Part shown: piece after piece, positions 15,479-24,464 of the stretch
Position numbering within the stretch: the first letter of the stretch is position 1
Layout of the letters: every line of letters starts with the position of its first letter
NCBI RefSeq assembly: GCF_021375795.1
Contig: NZ_JAEIOI010000002.1
Coordinates: forward strand, 186,001-250,000
Reading direction: 5' to 3'
Length of the DNA stretch: 64,000 nucleotides
Source: Pseudomonas anguilliseptica
Lineage (GTDB): Bacteria > Pseudomonadota > Gammaproteobacteria > Pseudomonadales > Pseudomonadaceae
Notes under the pieces: generated by a model
Told to the model about the DNA's origin: nothing
Database searches by the model: none
Seen by the model: only the letters and a program-made list of their open reading frames with translations
Position numbers and translations under genes: made by a program

Positions 15479-17116
15479 ATGAACGAGCAACTGCCTCTGG
15501 AGCGTCTGGCGCTCTGGGTTGAGAAACGTCCGAATGCGGTCTGGCTCAGCCAGCCAGTAGACGGCCACTGGCATGACTTTACCTGGGCGCAGGTCGACGA
15601 GCAGGCGCGGCGTATGGCCAGTGCCTTGCTCGCACTGGGTTGCGTGCCGGGTGATCGGGTGGCACTGCTGGCGAAGAATTGCGCCGAATGGTTGATTGCC
15701 GATCTGGCGATCATGCAGGCCGGGTTGATCAGTGTGCCGCTGTATCCGTTGCAGTCGGCCGAGAGCATCGACTATGTGCTGCGTCACTCGCAGTGCAAGG
15801 TGATCTTTCTCGGCAAGCTGGATGAACCGGCCAAACTGGAGGCGGGCATTCCAGCTGATGTGGTGCGCATCGCCATGCCATACCCGACGCTTGCGGCCGA
15901 ACATGGCTGGCATGCGCTGTTGGCCGCGCATGCGCCGCTTGCCAAGGGCCATCAGCAGGCAGTCGACGCGCTGCTCAGCATTCTCTACACCTCCGGCACC
16001 ACCGGGCAGCCCAAGGGCGTGATGCTTTCGGCCAGGGCCTTTGCCTATGCCGGCAGCCAGTCGGTGAAGGAATTACAGATCACCGAGCAGGATCAGTATT
16101 TCTCCTACCTGCCGCTGTCGCACGCCGCCGAACGTTTCCTGGTGGAAATGAACGCGCTCTACAGCGGCGGGCGGGTGGCCTTTGCCGAGTCACTGGAAAC
16201 CTTTGCCAGTGACCTGCGCCATGTTCGGCCCACCGTGTTCTTCTCCGTGCCGCGTCTGTGGACGCGCTTTCAGCAGGGCGTGCTGGAAAAACTGCCGCAG
16301 GCCAAGTTGGCGCGGCTGTTGGCTATTCCGCTGCTTGGCGGGCTGGTGGCACGCAAGATTCGCAAGGGCCTGGGGCTGGACCGTGCACGTATTCTGGTCA
16401 GTGGCGCAGCGGCGATACCAACGGCGTTGCTCGGCTGGTATCAGAGTATCGGCATGACCATCTGCGAGGGCTACGGCATGACCGAGCACTTTGCCTATGG
16501 TTGCTTCAACCGTCCCGGGCAGGTGCGCTTCGGTACGGTGGGCCGGCCGATGCCGGGCAATCAGCTGCGCATCGCCGAGAATGGCGAGATCCTCCTGCAG
16601 TGCCCGAGCCTGATGCTGGGCTACTACCTGGACCCGGAGAAAACCACGGAAACCATCACCGATGGCTGGTTGCACACCGGCGACAAGGGCGAGGTGGATG
16701 CGGCCGGTTACCTGAAGATCACCGGGCGGGTAAAAGACATCTTCAAGACCAGCAAGGGCAAGTACATCGCCCCGGCACCCATCGAAGGTGAAATAGCCAA
16801 AAACCTCTGGGTTGAGCAGGTCTGCCTGATGGGCAGTAACCTCGATCAGCCGCTGGCCTTGATCGAGCTCTCACCGGCCGCGCGTGAGCAGCCGCGTGAG
16901 CAGGTCACGGCTGATTTGCAGCAGACCCTGCAACAGCTCAACGCGCAGTTGCAGGCGCATGAGCGGGTCAGTCACTTCGTGCTGGTGCGCGAAGCCTGGA
17001 CCGTGGACAACGGCTGCATGACCCCGACCATGAAGATTCGCCGCAACATACTGGAAGCGCGCTTTGCCGATCAGCTGGCGGCGCTGGATGCCAGGCAGCC
17101 GCTGCATTGGCAGTGA
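15479..17116 (+). CDS. AMP-dependent long-chain acyl-CoA synthetase-like ligase
   Basis: A 545-residue ANL-superfamily enzyme. The P-loop LYTSGTTGQPKG is at about 169-180, YGMTEH follows in the middle, and the hinge/C-domain segment GWLHTGDKGEVD and G-R-V-K-D-I-F-K-T-S-K-G-K-Y-I-A-P is intact. The TSKGKYIAP form is typical of long-chain FadD15/Faa-like synthetases. It activates a carboxylic acid to acyl-AMP and then acyl-CoA. It lies between acyl-CoA dehydrogenase and a CaiB/racemase, so the likely substrate is a fatty or branched acid (inference). Confidence 0.9.
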   Translation: MNEQLPLERLALWVEKRPNAVWLSQPVDGHWHDFTWAQVDEQARRMASALLALGCVPGDRVALLAKNCAEWLIADLAIMQAGLISVPLYPLQSAESIDYVLRHSQCKVIFLGKLDEPAKLEAGIPADVVRIAMPYPTLAAEHGWHALLAAHAPLAKGHQQAVDALLSILYTSGTTGQPKGVMLSARAFAYAGSQSVKELQITEQDQYFSYLPLSHAAERFLVEMNALYSGGRVAFAESLETFASDLRHVRPTVFFSVPRLWTRFQQGVLEKLPQAKLARLLAIPLLGGLVARKIRKGLGLDRARILVSGAAAIPTALLGWYQSIGMTICEGYGMTEHFAYGCFNRPGQVRFGTVGRPMPGNQLRIAENGEILLQCPSLMLGYYLDPEKTTETITDGWLHTGDKGEVDAAGYLKITGRVKDIFKTSKGKYIAPAPIEGEIAKNLWVEQVCLMGSNLDQPLALIELSPAAREQPREQVTADLQQTLQQLNAQLQAHERVSHFVLVREAWTVDNGCMTPTMKIRRNILEARFADQLAALDARQPLHWQ

Positions 17117-17123
17117 GCGCTGG

Positions 17124-17180
17124 GTAGCCCGGATGCACTTCCGGGAATCTGTTGATATCCCCGGAGTACATCCGGGCTAC
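17124..17180. repeat. palindromic intergenic repeat (GTAGCCCGGATG...CATCCGGGCTAC)
   Basis: Twelve-base arms in perfect inverted orientation flank a centre with secondary CCGGG/CCCCGG matches. The type is common between Pseudomonas genes. It lies between the ligase and CaiB genes and would fold into a long hairpin in RNA. Confidence 0.8.
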
Positions 17181-17206
17181 GGGATTGAGTTCCCTGAGGA
17201 GCTGTT

Positions 17207-18388
17207 ATGCAAGGCCCGCTGTCGTCATTGAAAGTGCTGGATTTTTCCACCCTGTTACCAGGGCCGTTTGCCTCTTTATTGCTGGCTGACATGGGCGCTG
17301 AAGTACTGCGCGTGGAATCGCCCAGCCGCATGGATCTGGTGCGCGTGCTGCCACCGCATGACGGCGGCGTATCGGCCAGCCATGCCTACCTCAATCGCAA
17401 CAAGCGCTGCATCGCCCTCGACCTGAAAAAGCCGGAAGCGGTGGAGATGGTCAAGCAATTGGTGGCCGAGTACGACATCGTGCTGGAGCAGTTTCGCCCC
17501 GGCGTGATGGACAAACTCGGTGTGGGCTATGAGGCGCTGAAGGCGATCAACCCGAAGCTGATTTACGTGTCGATCACCGGTTACGGTCAGAGCGGCCCGT
17601 ACAAGGACCGCGCCGGTCACGACATCAATTACCTGGCCCTGGCCGGTATCGCCAGCTACACCGGCCGCCGTGAAACCGGGCCGCTGCCTTTGGGCATCCA
17701 GGCGGCGGATATTGCCGGCGGTTCGCTGCATGGGGTGATCGGCCTGCTCGCGGCGGTTATCCAGCGTCAGGCGACAGGGCAGGGCCAACAGGTGGACATC
17801 AGCATGACCGACTGCGCCTTTAGCCTGCATGGCATGGCCGGGGCAGGCTATCTGGCGGCTGGGGTGGAGCCTGCGATGGAAAACCAGGCGCTGAACGGCG
17901 GCAGCTTCTACGACTACTACCGCACCCGCGATGGTCGCTGGTTCTCGGTCGGCAGCCTGGAGCCACAATTTATGCAGCAGTTCTGCGCTGCCATCGGCCG
18001 CCCGGAGCTGGCCGCGCGCGGCCTGTCACAGAAGCCCGAGGATCAGCAGGCGCTTAAACGCGAGATCGAAATCGAGTTCGAGAAACGCGACTTTGCCGAG
18101 TGGAGCCAGGTGTTCGCCGGGCTGGACGCCTGCGTGGAACCGATGCTCAATCTCAGCGAGGCGGTCGAACATCCGCAGATCAAGGCCCGCGGCCTGGTCA
18201 CCGAAGTGCCGCGTGCGGGCAATGGGCCACAGGAGCAAATCGCCTGTCCGATCAAGTTTTCCAGCGGCCTGCCTGCGCCACGGCATATCGGTGCCACGCT
18301 GGGTGCGCATACCAGCGAAGTGTTGGCGGAGTTGGGTTACAGCGCTGAGCAGATTGACCAACTCAGGGCGGCCAAGGTGGTGGCTTGA
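17207..18388 (+). CDS. CaiB/BaiF family CoA-transferase or alpha-methylacyl-CoA racemase
   Basis: A 393-residue family III protein. The N-terminal LDFSTLLPGPFASLLLADMGAEV is typical. GHDINYLALAG (His138) and QAADIAGG (Asp168) are 30 residues apart, matching the His/Asp acid-base pair of alpha-methylacyl-CoA racemase. Classical transferases also use an Asp in this region, so racemase is favoured but not proven. With the upstream ligase and dehydrogenase it suggests beta-oxidation of methyl-branched acids, where the racemase supplies the (S)-isomer. GAGGAG precedes the ATG. Confidence 0.85.
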   Translation: MQGPLSSLKVLDFSTLLPGPFASLLLADMGAEVLRVESPSRMDLVRVLPPHDGGVSASHAYLNRNKRCIALDLKKPEAVEMVKQLVAEYDIVLEQFRPGVMDKLGVGYEALKAINPKLIYVSITGYGQSGPYKDRAGHDINYLALAGIASYTGRRETGPLPLGIQAADIAGGSLHGVIGLLAAVIQRQATGQGQQVDISMTDCAFSLHGMAGAGYLAAGVEPAMENQALNGGSFYDYYRTRDGRWFSVGSLEPQFMQQFCAAIGRPELAARGLSQKPEDQQALKREIEIEFEKRDFAEWSQVFAGLDACVEPMLNLSEAVEHPQIKARGLVTEVPRAGNGPQEQIACPIKFSSGLPAPRHIGATLGAHTSEVLAELGYSAEQIDQLRAAKVVA

Positions 18389-18519
18389 GTGTACGGGCAA
18401 GTATCACGTTGATTGGTGGGTAGTTTGCTCGCGCGGAGCAAAAGGTTGCTCGTCAAACGCTGAAATTTCCGGCATAAGCCTGGGGCATTTTGCCTACGGG
18501 CGTCGTGGGGTCGGAAAAT

Positions 18520-19137
18520 ATGTATCACGGGGAACGCTTCAACGCCTGGACTCACCTGGTCGGGGCGCTACTGGCTTGCGCTGGCGCGATATGGTTGCTG
18601 GTGCTGGCCAGTCTGGATGGCGAGCTGGGCAAGGTCATCAGTGTGGCCATCTACGGCCTGACGTTGGTGCTGCTCTATAGCATCTCCACGCTTTACCACA
18701 GTGTGCAGGGGCGGGCGAAAGTGCTGATGCGCAAGCTCGATCACCTGTCGATCTACCTGCTGATTGCCGGCAGCTATACGCCGTTCTGCCTGGTGACCCT
18801 CGAAGGTGCCTGGGGTTGGACGTTGTTCGGCATCGTCTGGACGCTGGCAATTATCGGCATGCTGCAAGAGATCAAGCCGCGCTCCGAGGCGCGTGTGCTG
18901 TCGATCGTGATCTACGCGGTGATGGGCTGGATTGTGCTGATCGCGGTCAAACCATTGATCGCCGCACTGGGGATGGACGGGTTTATCTGGCTGGCCGGCG
19001 GTGGCGTGTTGTACACCGTGGGGATCATTTTCTTTGCCTATGACAGCCGTTTTCGCCACTGGCATGGCATCTGGCACTTGTTCGTCATGGGCGGCAGCCT
19101 GATGCACTTTGTCGCGGTATTGCGTTACGTGCTGTAG
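18520..19137 (+). CDS. HlyIII / PAQR-family inner-membrane protein
   Basis: The start at 18520 (MYHGERFNAWTHLVGALLA) gives 205 residues and seven predicted membrane spans. Conserved features of the bacterial hemolysin-III/TrhA branch are E-R-F-N-A-W-T-H near the start, S-T-L-Y-H-S in the second span region, KLDHLSIYLLIAGSYTPF, and HGIWHLFVMGGSLMHF near the end. The His residues and Ser/Asp form the PAQR metal site. In E. coli the relative TrhA affects membrane lipid homeostasis. The gene is separate from the upstream acyl-CoA genes by 131 bp. Confidence 0.88.
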   Translation: MYHGERFNAWTHLVGALLACAGAIWLLVLASLDGELGKVISVAIYGLTLVLLYSISTLYHSVQGRAKVLMRKLDHLSIYLLIAGSYTPFCLVTLEGAWGWTLFGIVWTLAIIGMLQEIKPRSEARVLSIVIYAVMGWIVLIAVKPLIAALGMDGFIWLAGGGVLYTVGIIFFAYDSRFRHWHGIWHLFVMGGSLMHFVAVLRYVL

Positions 19138-19148
19138 TTCCCGGCGGA

Positions 19149-19643
19149 TTATTCGAGGCGCTGTTCGCCGGTGTAACGCAGCGTCACCTTGCAACGGCGG
19201 CAGTAGTAGCGCCGGCCTTTGCTGACCAGGGCATGGCGCTGGGCGGAAAAGGGGAACTCGCCCTCGGCACAACTGCAGCGATAGATATAGCGGCTGACCG
19301 TACGCCGCTGCACCGCATAGCTGTGGCAGCGGTTGGGCGGTAGTTCATACACGCCGCGCATGATCAGCTGCCATTCCTCGCCGTGGGGCTGGATCTTCGG
19401 GCCGAACAGCTGGTGAGCGATCAAGTGCGCCACCTCATGAGGCACCGTCTGCTTGAGGAAGTCATCGCGGTTTTCCCGATACAGCTGCGGGTTGAAGCGC
19501 AGCTTGTTTTCCGTCAGGTGCGCCACACCGGCCTTTTGTCCACGCAGCTTGAAACTTACCTCGGCGCGGGTGAAGGATTGTTTGAAAAAGGTTTCAGCCT
19601 GCTGATAGCAGTGTTCGACGCGCTGGAGCAGTTGTTCAGGCAT
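19149..19643 (-). CDS. sprT: SprT-family zinc metalloprotease-like protein
   Basis: The preferred start is the ATG at 19643 (MPEQLLQRVEHCYQQAETFF), giving 164 residues, the normal length in Pseudomonas; the frame is open 16 codons further. It contains the zinc-protease motif PHEVAHLIAHQ and a C-terminal zinc ribbon (CSCAEGEF ... YYCRRCK). Function of bacterial SprT is poorly defined; eukaryotic SPRTN relatives cut DNA-protein crosslinks. It converges with the HlyIII gene, 11 bp apart. Confidence 0.9.
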   Translation of the reverse strand: MPEQLLQRVEHCYQQAETFFKQSFTRAEVSFKLRGQKAGVAHLTENKLRFNPQLYRENRDDFLKQTVPHEVAHLIAHQLFGPKIQPHGEEWQLIMRGVYELPPNRCHSYAVQRRTVSRYIYRCSCAEGEFPFSAQRHALVSKGRRYYCRRCKVTLRYTGEQRLE

Positions 19644-19709
19644 GGCGGCTTGGGTGCGGAGAAAGGCGCTGATTATGCCCAAGCAGTGCAACGATCACAG
19701 CCCTGAAAC

Positions 19710-19737
19710 GACGAAACCACCCGCAGGTGGTTTCGTC
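19710..19737 (-). terminator. hairpin terminator following the Yip1-family gene
   Basis: A perfect 12-bp stem (GACGAAACCACC pairing with GGTGGTTTCGTC) and a 4-base loop. On the minus strand it follows the Yip1-family stop by 20 bp. The T-rich end is short, so termination efficiency is uncertain. Confidence 0.7.
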
Positions 19738-19757
19738 TTGTTTCATCATGCGTTGAA

Positions 19758-20357
19758 TCAGCTGGTGTACACCGGGCCAACGCCAAAGCCCCAGAGAATC
19801 ACTGAGGCGGCAATCATCGCCACCAGCACCACCAGACCTACAGCCAACACCGAGCTGGAGAACATAAAGCCTTCATCCTCGGGGATGCCCATAAAGGTCG
19901 GTATGCCGACATACAGCAGGTAAACCGTGTAACAGATGGCTGCCGTGCCCACCACCATAGCCAGCCAGAGGTGCGGATAGAGCGCCGCCAGCCCGCCGAT
20001 AAACAGCGGTGTAGCGGTGTAGGCAGCAAATACCACGCATTGTGTGAGGTTTGGGCTGGCGTCGTAGGTGCGCGCCATCCAGTGGATAAAGGCCCCCATC
20101 ACAGCGACACCGGCCAGCATCGCCAGGTAGGTCATGACGGTCATTTGCAGCGCACTGGCCTCGGTGAGCATCACCGGTGCTCGATCACCAATGGCCCAGC
20201 CCACCTGAGTGGTACCGATGTAGGCAGAGACTGCGGGTATGGCAGCGAGAATCAGAATGTGGGTGAGGTACATGTGGCTGATGGTTTCTTCTTCGCCACG
20301 GATTTCCTGCCATTCCTGATCGGGATGGGTGAACAGCCCCAAAACATGATGGATCAT
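19758..20357 (-). CDS. Yip1-family multi-span inner-membrane protein
   Basis: A 199-residue protein with about five hydrophobic spans starting near residue 30. The N-terminal cytoplasmic part MIHHVLGLFTHPDQEWQEI is typical of bacterial Yip1-domain (former DUF1282) proteins. AGGAGGT precedes the ATG. Function in bacteria is unknown. It is probably monocistronic, with a terminator downstream and a 397-bp divergence from the DnaJ-like gene region in the same orientation. Confidence 0.85.
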   Translation of the reverse strand: MIHHVLGLFTHPDQEWQEIRGEEETISHMYLTHILILAAIPAVSAYIGTTQVGWAIGDRAPVMLTEASALQMTVMTYLAMLAGVAVMGAFIHWMARTYDASPNLTQCVVFAAYTATPLFIGGLAALYPHLWLAMVVGTAAICYTVYLLYVGIPTFMGIPEDEGFMFSSSVLAVGLVVLVAMIAASVILWGFGVGPVYTS

Positions 20358-20515
20358 GTCAGACCTCCTGTTGTTATAGCGGCCGTCCCCCAGTAGAGCG
20401 CCTGAATCGCGTGCACAGCGGTGTCAGGTGCGATACCAAACCTATGCGACCGTATGTCGCAGTATAGGCGGGCAAAAGGATTGGCAAAGGGGCTGGGTTA
20501 GAGCAAATCGTGCTC

Positions 20516-21118
20516 TCAAACGTGGCCGTAATAGCGTTCCAGGATTTCCATGGCCTTGTTGATTGACTGCAAGCGTGCCGTACTGCCGCCGCGATCGGGG
20601 TGATGCTGACTCACCAACTGCCGGTAGCGATGCTTGATAGCGGCGAAGTTGAGCGCTTGTGTGCTGTCTTCCAGCTCGAACAGCTCCAGCGCCGCCTGTT
20701 TTTCATCGCTGCCGTGCATGCGCGTCCAGAAACTCAGCAGCAGTTTGGCCACATCCTCTTCCTCGGTGTGACTGAGTTGGCTCAGATCGAGGTAATAGTC
20801 GCGCAGTGGGTCGTGCTCGCTCAGTTCGCGGCTACCAGGCTGATAGGGCAACAGCTGGATATTCAGCGCACTGATCTGTAAGTAGCTGCTCTGGCTGGCC
20901 CAGAGTCGGTCGCGTAAGCGGTAGAGGGCGTTGAACAAAATAAAGTGGGTGCGAAACAGCGCCAGCCTGTCTGTCAGGGGCTGGTTGGGGATATGCACGC
21001 ACTGGCGGGCTTTCAGCAGCTGGATCAACTGGTACTCGCCCAGGCCGTCAGGGGCCGTGCGCAGCAGTTCATGCAGTTGTTCGGGCAGGTCGAGGCCTGG
21101 GTCGAAATCGTCGTTCAT
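20516..21118 (-). CDS. DnaJ-domain protein with DNAJ-related N-terminal region
   Basis: A 200-residue protein. The N-terminal part (about 1-130) matches the small Pseudomonas 'DnaJ-related' proteins (LPEQLHELLRTAPDGLGEYQ). The C-terminal J-like domain has the HPD tripeptide in SQHHPDRGG and the expected flanking helices (IKHRYRQLV, LQSINKAMEILERYY). The HPD loop stimulates Hsp70 ATPase, so a DnaK partner role is likely. The client is unknown. It is divergent from ttcA. Confidence 0.88.
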   Translation of the reverse strand: MNDDFDPGLDLPEQLHELLRTAPDGLGEYQLIQLLKARQCVHIPNQPLTDRLALFRTHFILFNALYRLRDRLWASQSSYLQISALNIQLLPYQPGSRELSEHDPLRDYYLDLSQLSHTEEEDVAKLLLSFWTRMHGSDEKQAALELFELEDSTQALNFAAIKHRYRQLVSQHHPDRGGSTARLQSINKAMEILERYYGHV

Positions 21119-21215
21119 CGGCCGAGCCTAGCATTTGCGAAACTGTGGGGTAGGGTGCGTCACGCTTTCTGGGTAAAATGCCGCACTTTCGTAACCCTCC
21201 GGATTCCAGCGCACC

Positions 21216-22040
21216 ATGGGCACCCTCTCGGTCAACCAGAACAAACTGCAAAAACGCCTGCGTCGTCAGGCTGGCGAAGCCATTGCCGATTTCAACATGA
21301 TCGAAGATGGCGACAAGGTCATGGTCTGCCTGTCCGGCGGCAAGGACAGCTACACCATGCTCGATGTGCTGCTGCACTTGCAGAAGGTCGCGCCGATCAA
21401 GTTCGAGATTGTTGCGGTGAACATGGACCAGAAGCAGCCGGGTTTTCCTGAGCACGTGCTGCCGGCTTATCTGGAATCCATTGGTGTGCCGTACCATATC
21501 GTCGAGAAGGATACCTACTCGGTGGTCAAGGAGAAGATTCCGGAAGGCAAGACTACCTGTTCACTCTGCTCACGCCTGCGTCGCGGTACTCTGTACACCT
21601 TTGCCGATGAAATCGGCGCGACCAAGATGGCCCTCGGGCATCACCGCGACGACATCCTGGAAACCTTCTTCCTCAATATGTTCTACGGCGGCACGCTCAA
21701 GGCCATGCCGCCCAAGCTGCGCGCCGATGACGGCCGCAACGTGGTGATTCGCCCGCTGGCCTACTGCAGCGAAAGCGATATTGAGGCCTACAGCCAGCTC
21801 AAGGAATTCCCGATCATTCCGTGCAACCTGTGTGGCTCTCAGGAAAACCTGCAACGCCAGGTGGTCAAGGAAATGCTCCAGGAGTGGGAGCGCAAGTCGC
21901 CGGGGCGCACCGAGATCATGTTCCGCGCCCTGCAGAACGTGGTGCCATCGCAGCTGGCCGACCGCAATCTGTTCGACTTCAAGAGCCTGAAAATCGACGA
22001 CAGTGCCACGCCGCGCTTCCTTGACGTGATGAACCTCTGA
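21216..22040 (+). CDS. ttcA: tRNA 2-thiocytidine(32) synthetase TtcA
   Basis: A 274-residue enzyme of the PP-loop ATPase family. The ATP loop is LSGGKDS (39-45). The Fe-S/catalytic cysteines are Cys114 and Cys117 ([12 protein letters not shown]), and Cys202/Cys205 lie in PCNLCGSQ. It places sulfur on C32 of several tRNAs. Length and all motifs are normal. The next gene starts 30 bp downstream and is probably co-transcribed. Confidence 0.96.
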   Translation: MGTLSVNQNKLQKRLRRQAGEAIADFNMIEDGDKVMVCLSGGKDSYTMLDVLLHLQKVAPIKFEIVAVNMDQKQPGFPEHVLPAYLESIGVPYHIVEKDTYSVVKEKIPEGKTTCSLCSRLRRGTLYTFADEIGATKMALGHHRDDILETFFLNMFYGGTLKAMPPKLRADDGRNVVIRPLAYCSESDIEAYSQLKEFPIIPCNLCGSQENLQRQVVKEMLQEWERKSPGRTEIMFRALQNVVPSQLADRNLFDFKSLKIDDSATPRFLDVMNL

Positions 22041-22070
22041 TCCCGCAGTTTACGGTTCAAGGATTGCCTG

Positions 22071-22742
22071 ATGCGCGATTACAAATGGCTTAACGAATAC
22101 TGCCTGAACCGCTTTGGTTCGGCTGCCGCGTTGGAGGCGATGCTGCCGCAGCCGCGTAGCGCCGAGGAGCTGCGGGCTATCCCTGATGATCGCTACCTGT
22201 CGATCCTCAGTCTGCGGATCTTCCGTGCGGGCCTCAAGCACAGCCTGGTGGACGCCAAATGGCCAGCCTTCGAGCAGATGTTCTTCGGGTTTGATCCGGA
22301 GAAAGTCGTGCTGATGGGCGCGGAACGCCTGGAAAACCTGATGCAGGATGCGCGCATCATCCGCCACCTGGGCAAGCTCAAGAGTGTGCCGCGCAACGCC
22401 CAGTTCATCCTCGATGTGCAAAAGGAAAAGGGCAGCTTCGGCGCGCTGATCGCCGACTGGCCGGTGAGCGATATCGTCGGTTTGTGGAAATACCTGGCCA
22501 AGCACGGTTGTCAGCTGGGCGGGCTGTCCGCGCCGCGTTTCCTGCGCATGGTCGGCAAGGACACCTTGATCCCCACCGATGACATGGTCGCAGCATTGAA
22601 AGCGCAGAAGATTATCGACAAGGCGCCGACCAGCCTGAAAGAGCTGGCGGCGGTGCAGGCTGCATTCAACCAATGGCAAGCGCAGAGTGGGCGGCCGTTG
22701 TGTCAGTTGTCGGTGATGCTGGCCCATACAGTCAATCACTGA
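22071..22742 (+). CDS. DNA-3-methyladenine glycosylase I-like protein
   Basis: A 223-residue protein with helix-rich segments of the Tag family: DDRYLSILSLRIFRAGLKHS, WPAFEQMFFGFDPEKV, then DARIIRHLGKLKSVPRNAQF. These parallel the Tag sequence around its substrate pocket. E. coli Tag is 187 residues with a zinc site; I do not see the full set of zinc ligands here, so this belongs to a divergent branch. It would remove 3-methyladenine from alkylated DNA. It sits directly after ttcA, an arrangement common in Pseudomonas. Confidence 0.75.
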   Translation: MRDYKWLNEYCLNRFGSAAALEAMLPQPRSAEELRAIPDDRYLSILSLRIFRAGLKHSLVDAKWPAFEQMFFGFDPEKVVLMGAERLENLMQDARIIRHLGKLKSVPRNAQFILDVQKEKGSFGALIADWPVSDIVGLWKYLAKHGCQLGGLSAPRFLRMVGKDTLIPTDDMVAALKAQKIIDKAPTSLKELAAVQAAFNQWQAQSGRPLCQLSVMLAHTVNH

Positions 22743-22755
22743 GCAGATCGCTGGA

Positions 22756-22829
22756 TGTAGGGTGGATGACGTTTTTCCATCCAGCATGACGCAGTTGCGG
22801 TGGACCAGAAGAGCGTCGTCCACCCTACA
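22756..22829. repeat. palindromic intergenic repeat (TGTAGGGTGGATGACG...CACCCTACA)
   Basis: The arms TGTAGGGTGGATGACG and CGTCGTCCACCCTACA are inverted, with a partly self-complementary centre. The same family appears, shorter, at 3227-3261. It lies 15 bp upstream of the sirtuin start and could affect its expression through RNA structure. Confidence 0.8.
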
Positions 22830-22843
22830 GATGAGGGATCGAG

Positions 22844-23602
22844 ATGGACGAGGTCATTACCCGTGTTGCCCAGGCCATCGTCGCGGCTGAACGCATCCTG
22901 TTGATTACTGGTGCCGGTTTGTCTGCTGATTCCGGCTTGCCCACCTATCGCGGCCTCGGCGGCCTGTATAACGGCCACACCGCCGAAGGCTTGCCGATTG
23001 AAGCAGCGCTGTCCAGCTCGATGCTGCAGCGTGATCCGGCACTGTGCTGGAAATACCTGGCGGAGTTGGGCAAGGCCTGCCTGGGTGCTCAGGCCAATGC
23101 CGGGCACTATGCGATTGCCGAACTGCAGCGCAAAAAGCCGCAGTGCTGGCTACTGACCCAGAATATCGACGGTTACCACCGCGCAGCGGGCAGCCCGATG
23201 GAGCGGGTGATCGAAATTCATGGCGAGCTGGCCCCTTTGTATTGCCAGTCCTGCGGTGCCGTCGACAGTGAGCTGGCCGCGCATTTGGATCGACCGCTGC
23301 CACCCAAATGCCGGCAATGCGCCGGGGTGCTGCGCCCGCCCGTGGTGCTGTTCGAGGAAATGTTGCCTGAGCAGGCCATCGGCACGCTGTATGACGAGGT
23401 GCGCAAAGGCTTTGAGGTGGTGATCAGTATCGGCACCAGCGCGAGTTTCCCGTATATCGTCGAACCGCTGTTGCGAACCCGCCAGACGGGCGGCTTTACC
23501 GTCGAGATCAACCCGCAGCGCACTGACTTGAGCGGCCGGGTGGATGTGCACCTGCAAGGGCGGGCGTTAGATGTTTTGCCGAAACTGCTGAGTCACATTT
23601 AG
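22844..23602 (+). CDS. Sir2-family NAD-dependent protein deacylase
   Basis: A 252-residue sirtuin. The NAD site reads GAGLSADSGLPTYRG (23-37) and TQNIDGYHRAAG (105-116). The catalytic His is residue 126 in EIHGEL. The zinc ligands are Cys134, Cys137, Cys156 and Cys159. The late GTSASFPYI motif is also present. It removes acyl groups from lysines using NAD. Whether it prefers acetyl or longer acyl groups cannot be told from the motifs. Confidence 0.93.
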   Translation: MDEVITRVAQAIVAAERILLITGAGLSADSGLPTYRGLGGLYNGHTAEGLPIEAALSSSMLQRDPALCWKYLAELGKACLGAQANAGHYAIAELQRKKPQCWLLTQNIDGYHRAAGSPMERVIEIHGELAPLYCQSCGAVDSELAAHLDRPLPPKCRQCAGVLRPPVVLFEEMLPEQAIGTLYDEVRKGFEVVISIGTSASFPYIVEPLLRTRQTGGFTVEINPQRTDLSGRVDVHLQGRALDVLPKLLSHI

Positions 23603-23678
23603 AGCCATAGAATTTGCAAATGTATGCCATAGAGGGCATAGTCGCGCTCTTATAAAATTCATCGACACGGTCGTGCCC

Positions 23679-24299
23679 ATGCTCAAACGCCTCGCACCCC
23701 TCGTGCCTATTGCACTCTCCATGGTTCTGGCCGCTTGCGCCAACCATTCGCCGCAGCCACAACCGGAGCTGGCCACCCAGCCCGCAGTGTTCTCCTCGAC
23801 CGCGTTGGCCGAGTTTGATGAACAGGCCAAGGAAGCTGCCCTCGGCGACTTTACCGAAGAAAAATCCTACAAACTGCCGCAGCTGGCCGACAGCATCCTG
23901 TCTCACGGCCTGTCTCTGGTGGGCACGCGCTACCGCTTTGGCGGTGGTTCGGTGAGCTCCGGTTTCGATTGCAGCGGCTTTATCGGTTACCTGTTCAAGG
24001 AAGAGGCCGGCATGCAGTTGCCGCGTTCTTCCCGTGACATGATCAATATCGACGCTCCACTGGTCTCGCGTGATGAACTGGAGCCGGGCGATCTGCTGTT
24101 CTTCAGCACCAATGGACGTAATCGCGTCAGCCACGCCGGCATCTACATGGGTGATAACCAGTTCATCCACTCCAGCAGCAGCCGCAGCGGCGGTGTGCGG
24201 GTCGACAGCCTGGAAGATCGTTACTGGAAACGTACCTTCATCGAAGCCAAGCGTGCCCTGGCGCTGGCTCCCAGTGACAGCGTAGTGCGCCATCCCTGA
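23679..24299 (+). CDS. NlpC/P60 family lipoprotein peptidase (first of tandem pair)
   Basis: The ATG at 23679 (MLKRLAPLVPIAL) gives 206 residues; a GTG two codons upstream is also possible. It has a lipoprotein signal with lipobox LAAC (lipidated Cys20), a low-complexity linker, then an NlpC/P60 domain (about 70-190). The catalytic residues are Cys98 (FDCSGF), His152 (SHAGIY) and His164 (FIHSSS). It should cut peptide stems of peptidoglycan in the periplasm. A paralogue follows after 165 bp. Confidence 0.92.
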   Translation: MLKRLAPLVPIALSMVLAACANHSPQPQPELATQPAVFSSTALAEFDEQAKEAALGDFTEEKSYKLPQLADSILSHGLSLVGTRYRFGGGSVSSGFDCSGFIGYLFKEEAGMQLPRSSRDMINIDAPLVSRDELEPGDLLFFSTNGRNRVSHAGIYMGDNQFIHSSSSRSGGVRVDSLEDRYWKRTFIEAKRALALAPSDSVVRHP

Positions 24300-24310
24300 G
24301 CCTGCTTGCC

Positions 24311-24336
24311 GCGGCTGCCCGTTGTGCAGCCGCTTT
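24311..24336 (+). terminator. probable terminator after first NlpC/P60 gene
   Basis: GCGGCTGC and GCAGCCGC form a perfect 8-bp stem, followed by TTTCC, 11 bp after the stop codon. The T-run is short. Confidence 0.6.
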
Positions 24337-24464
24337 CCAGCTTTTCGTATCTGATACATATCGATAGTTTTCAATGACTTGCCAGGCAAAGCTAATCTAA
24401 AGCTTGCTCTGCGGTGCGCAAGTCGGCAGAGTAGGGCGCATCTCGGCTCAGGATCGCCTTATCC

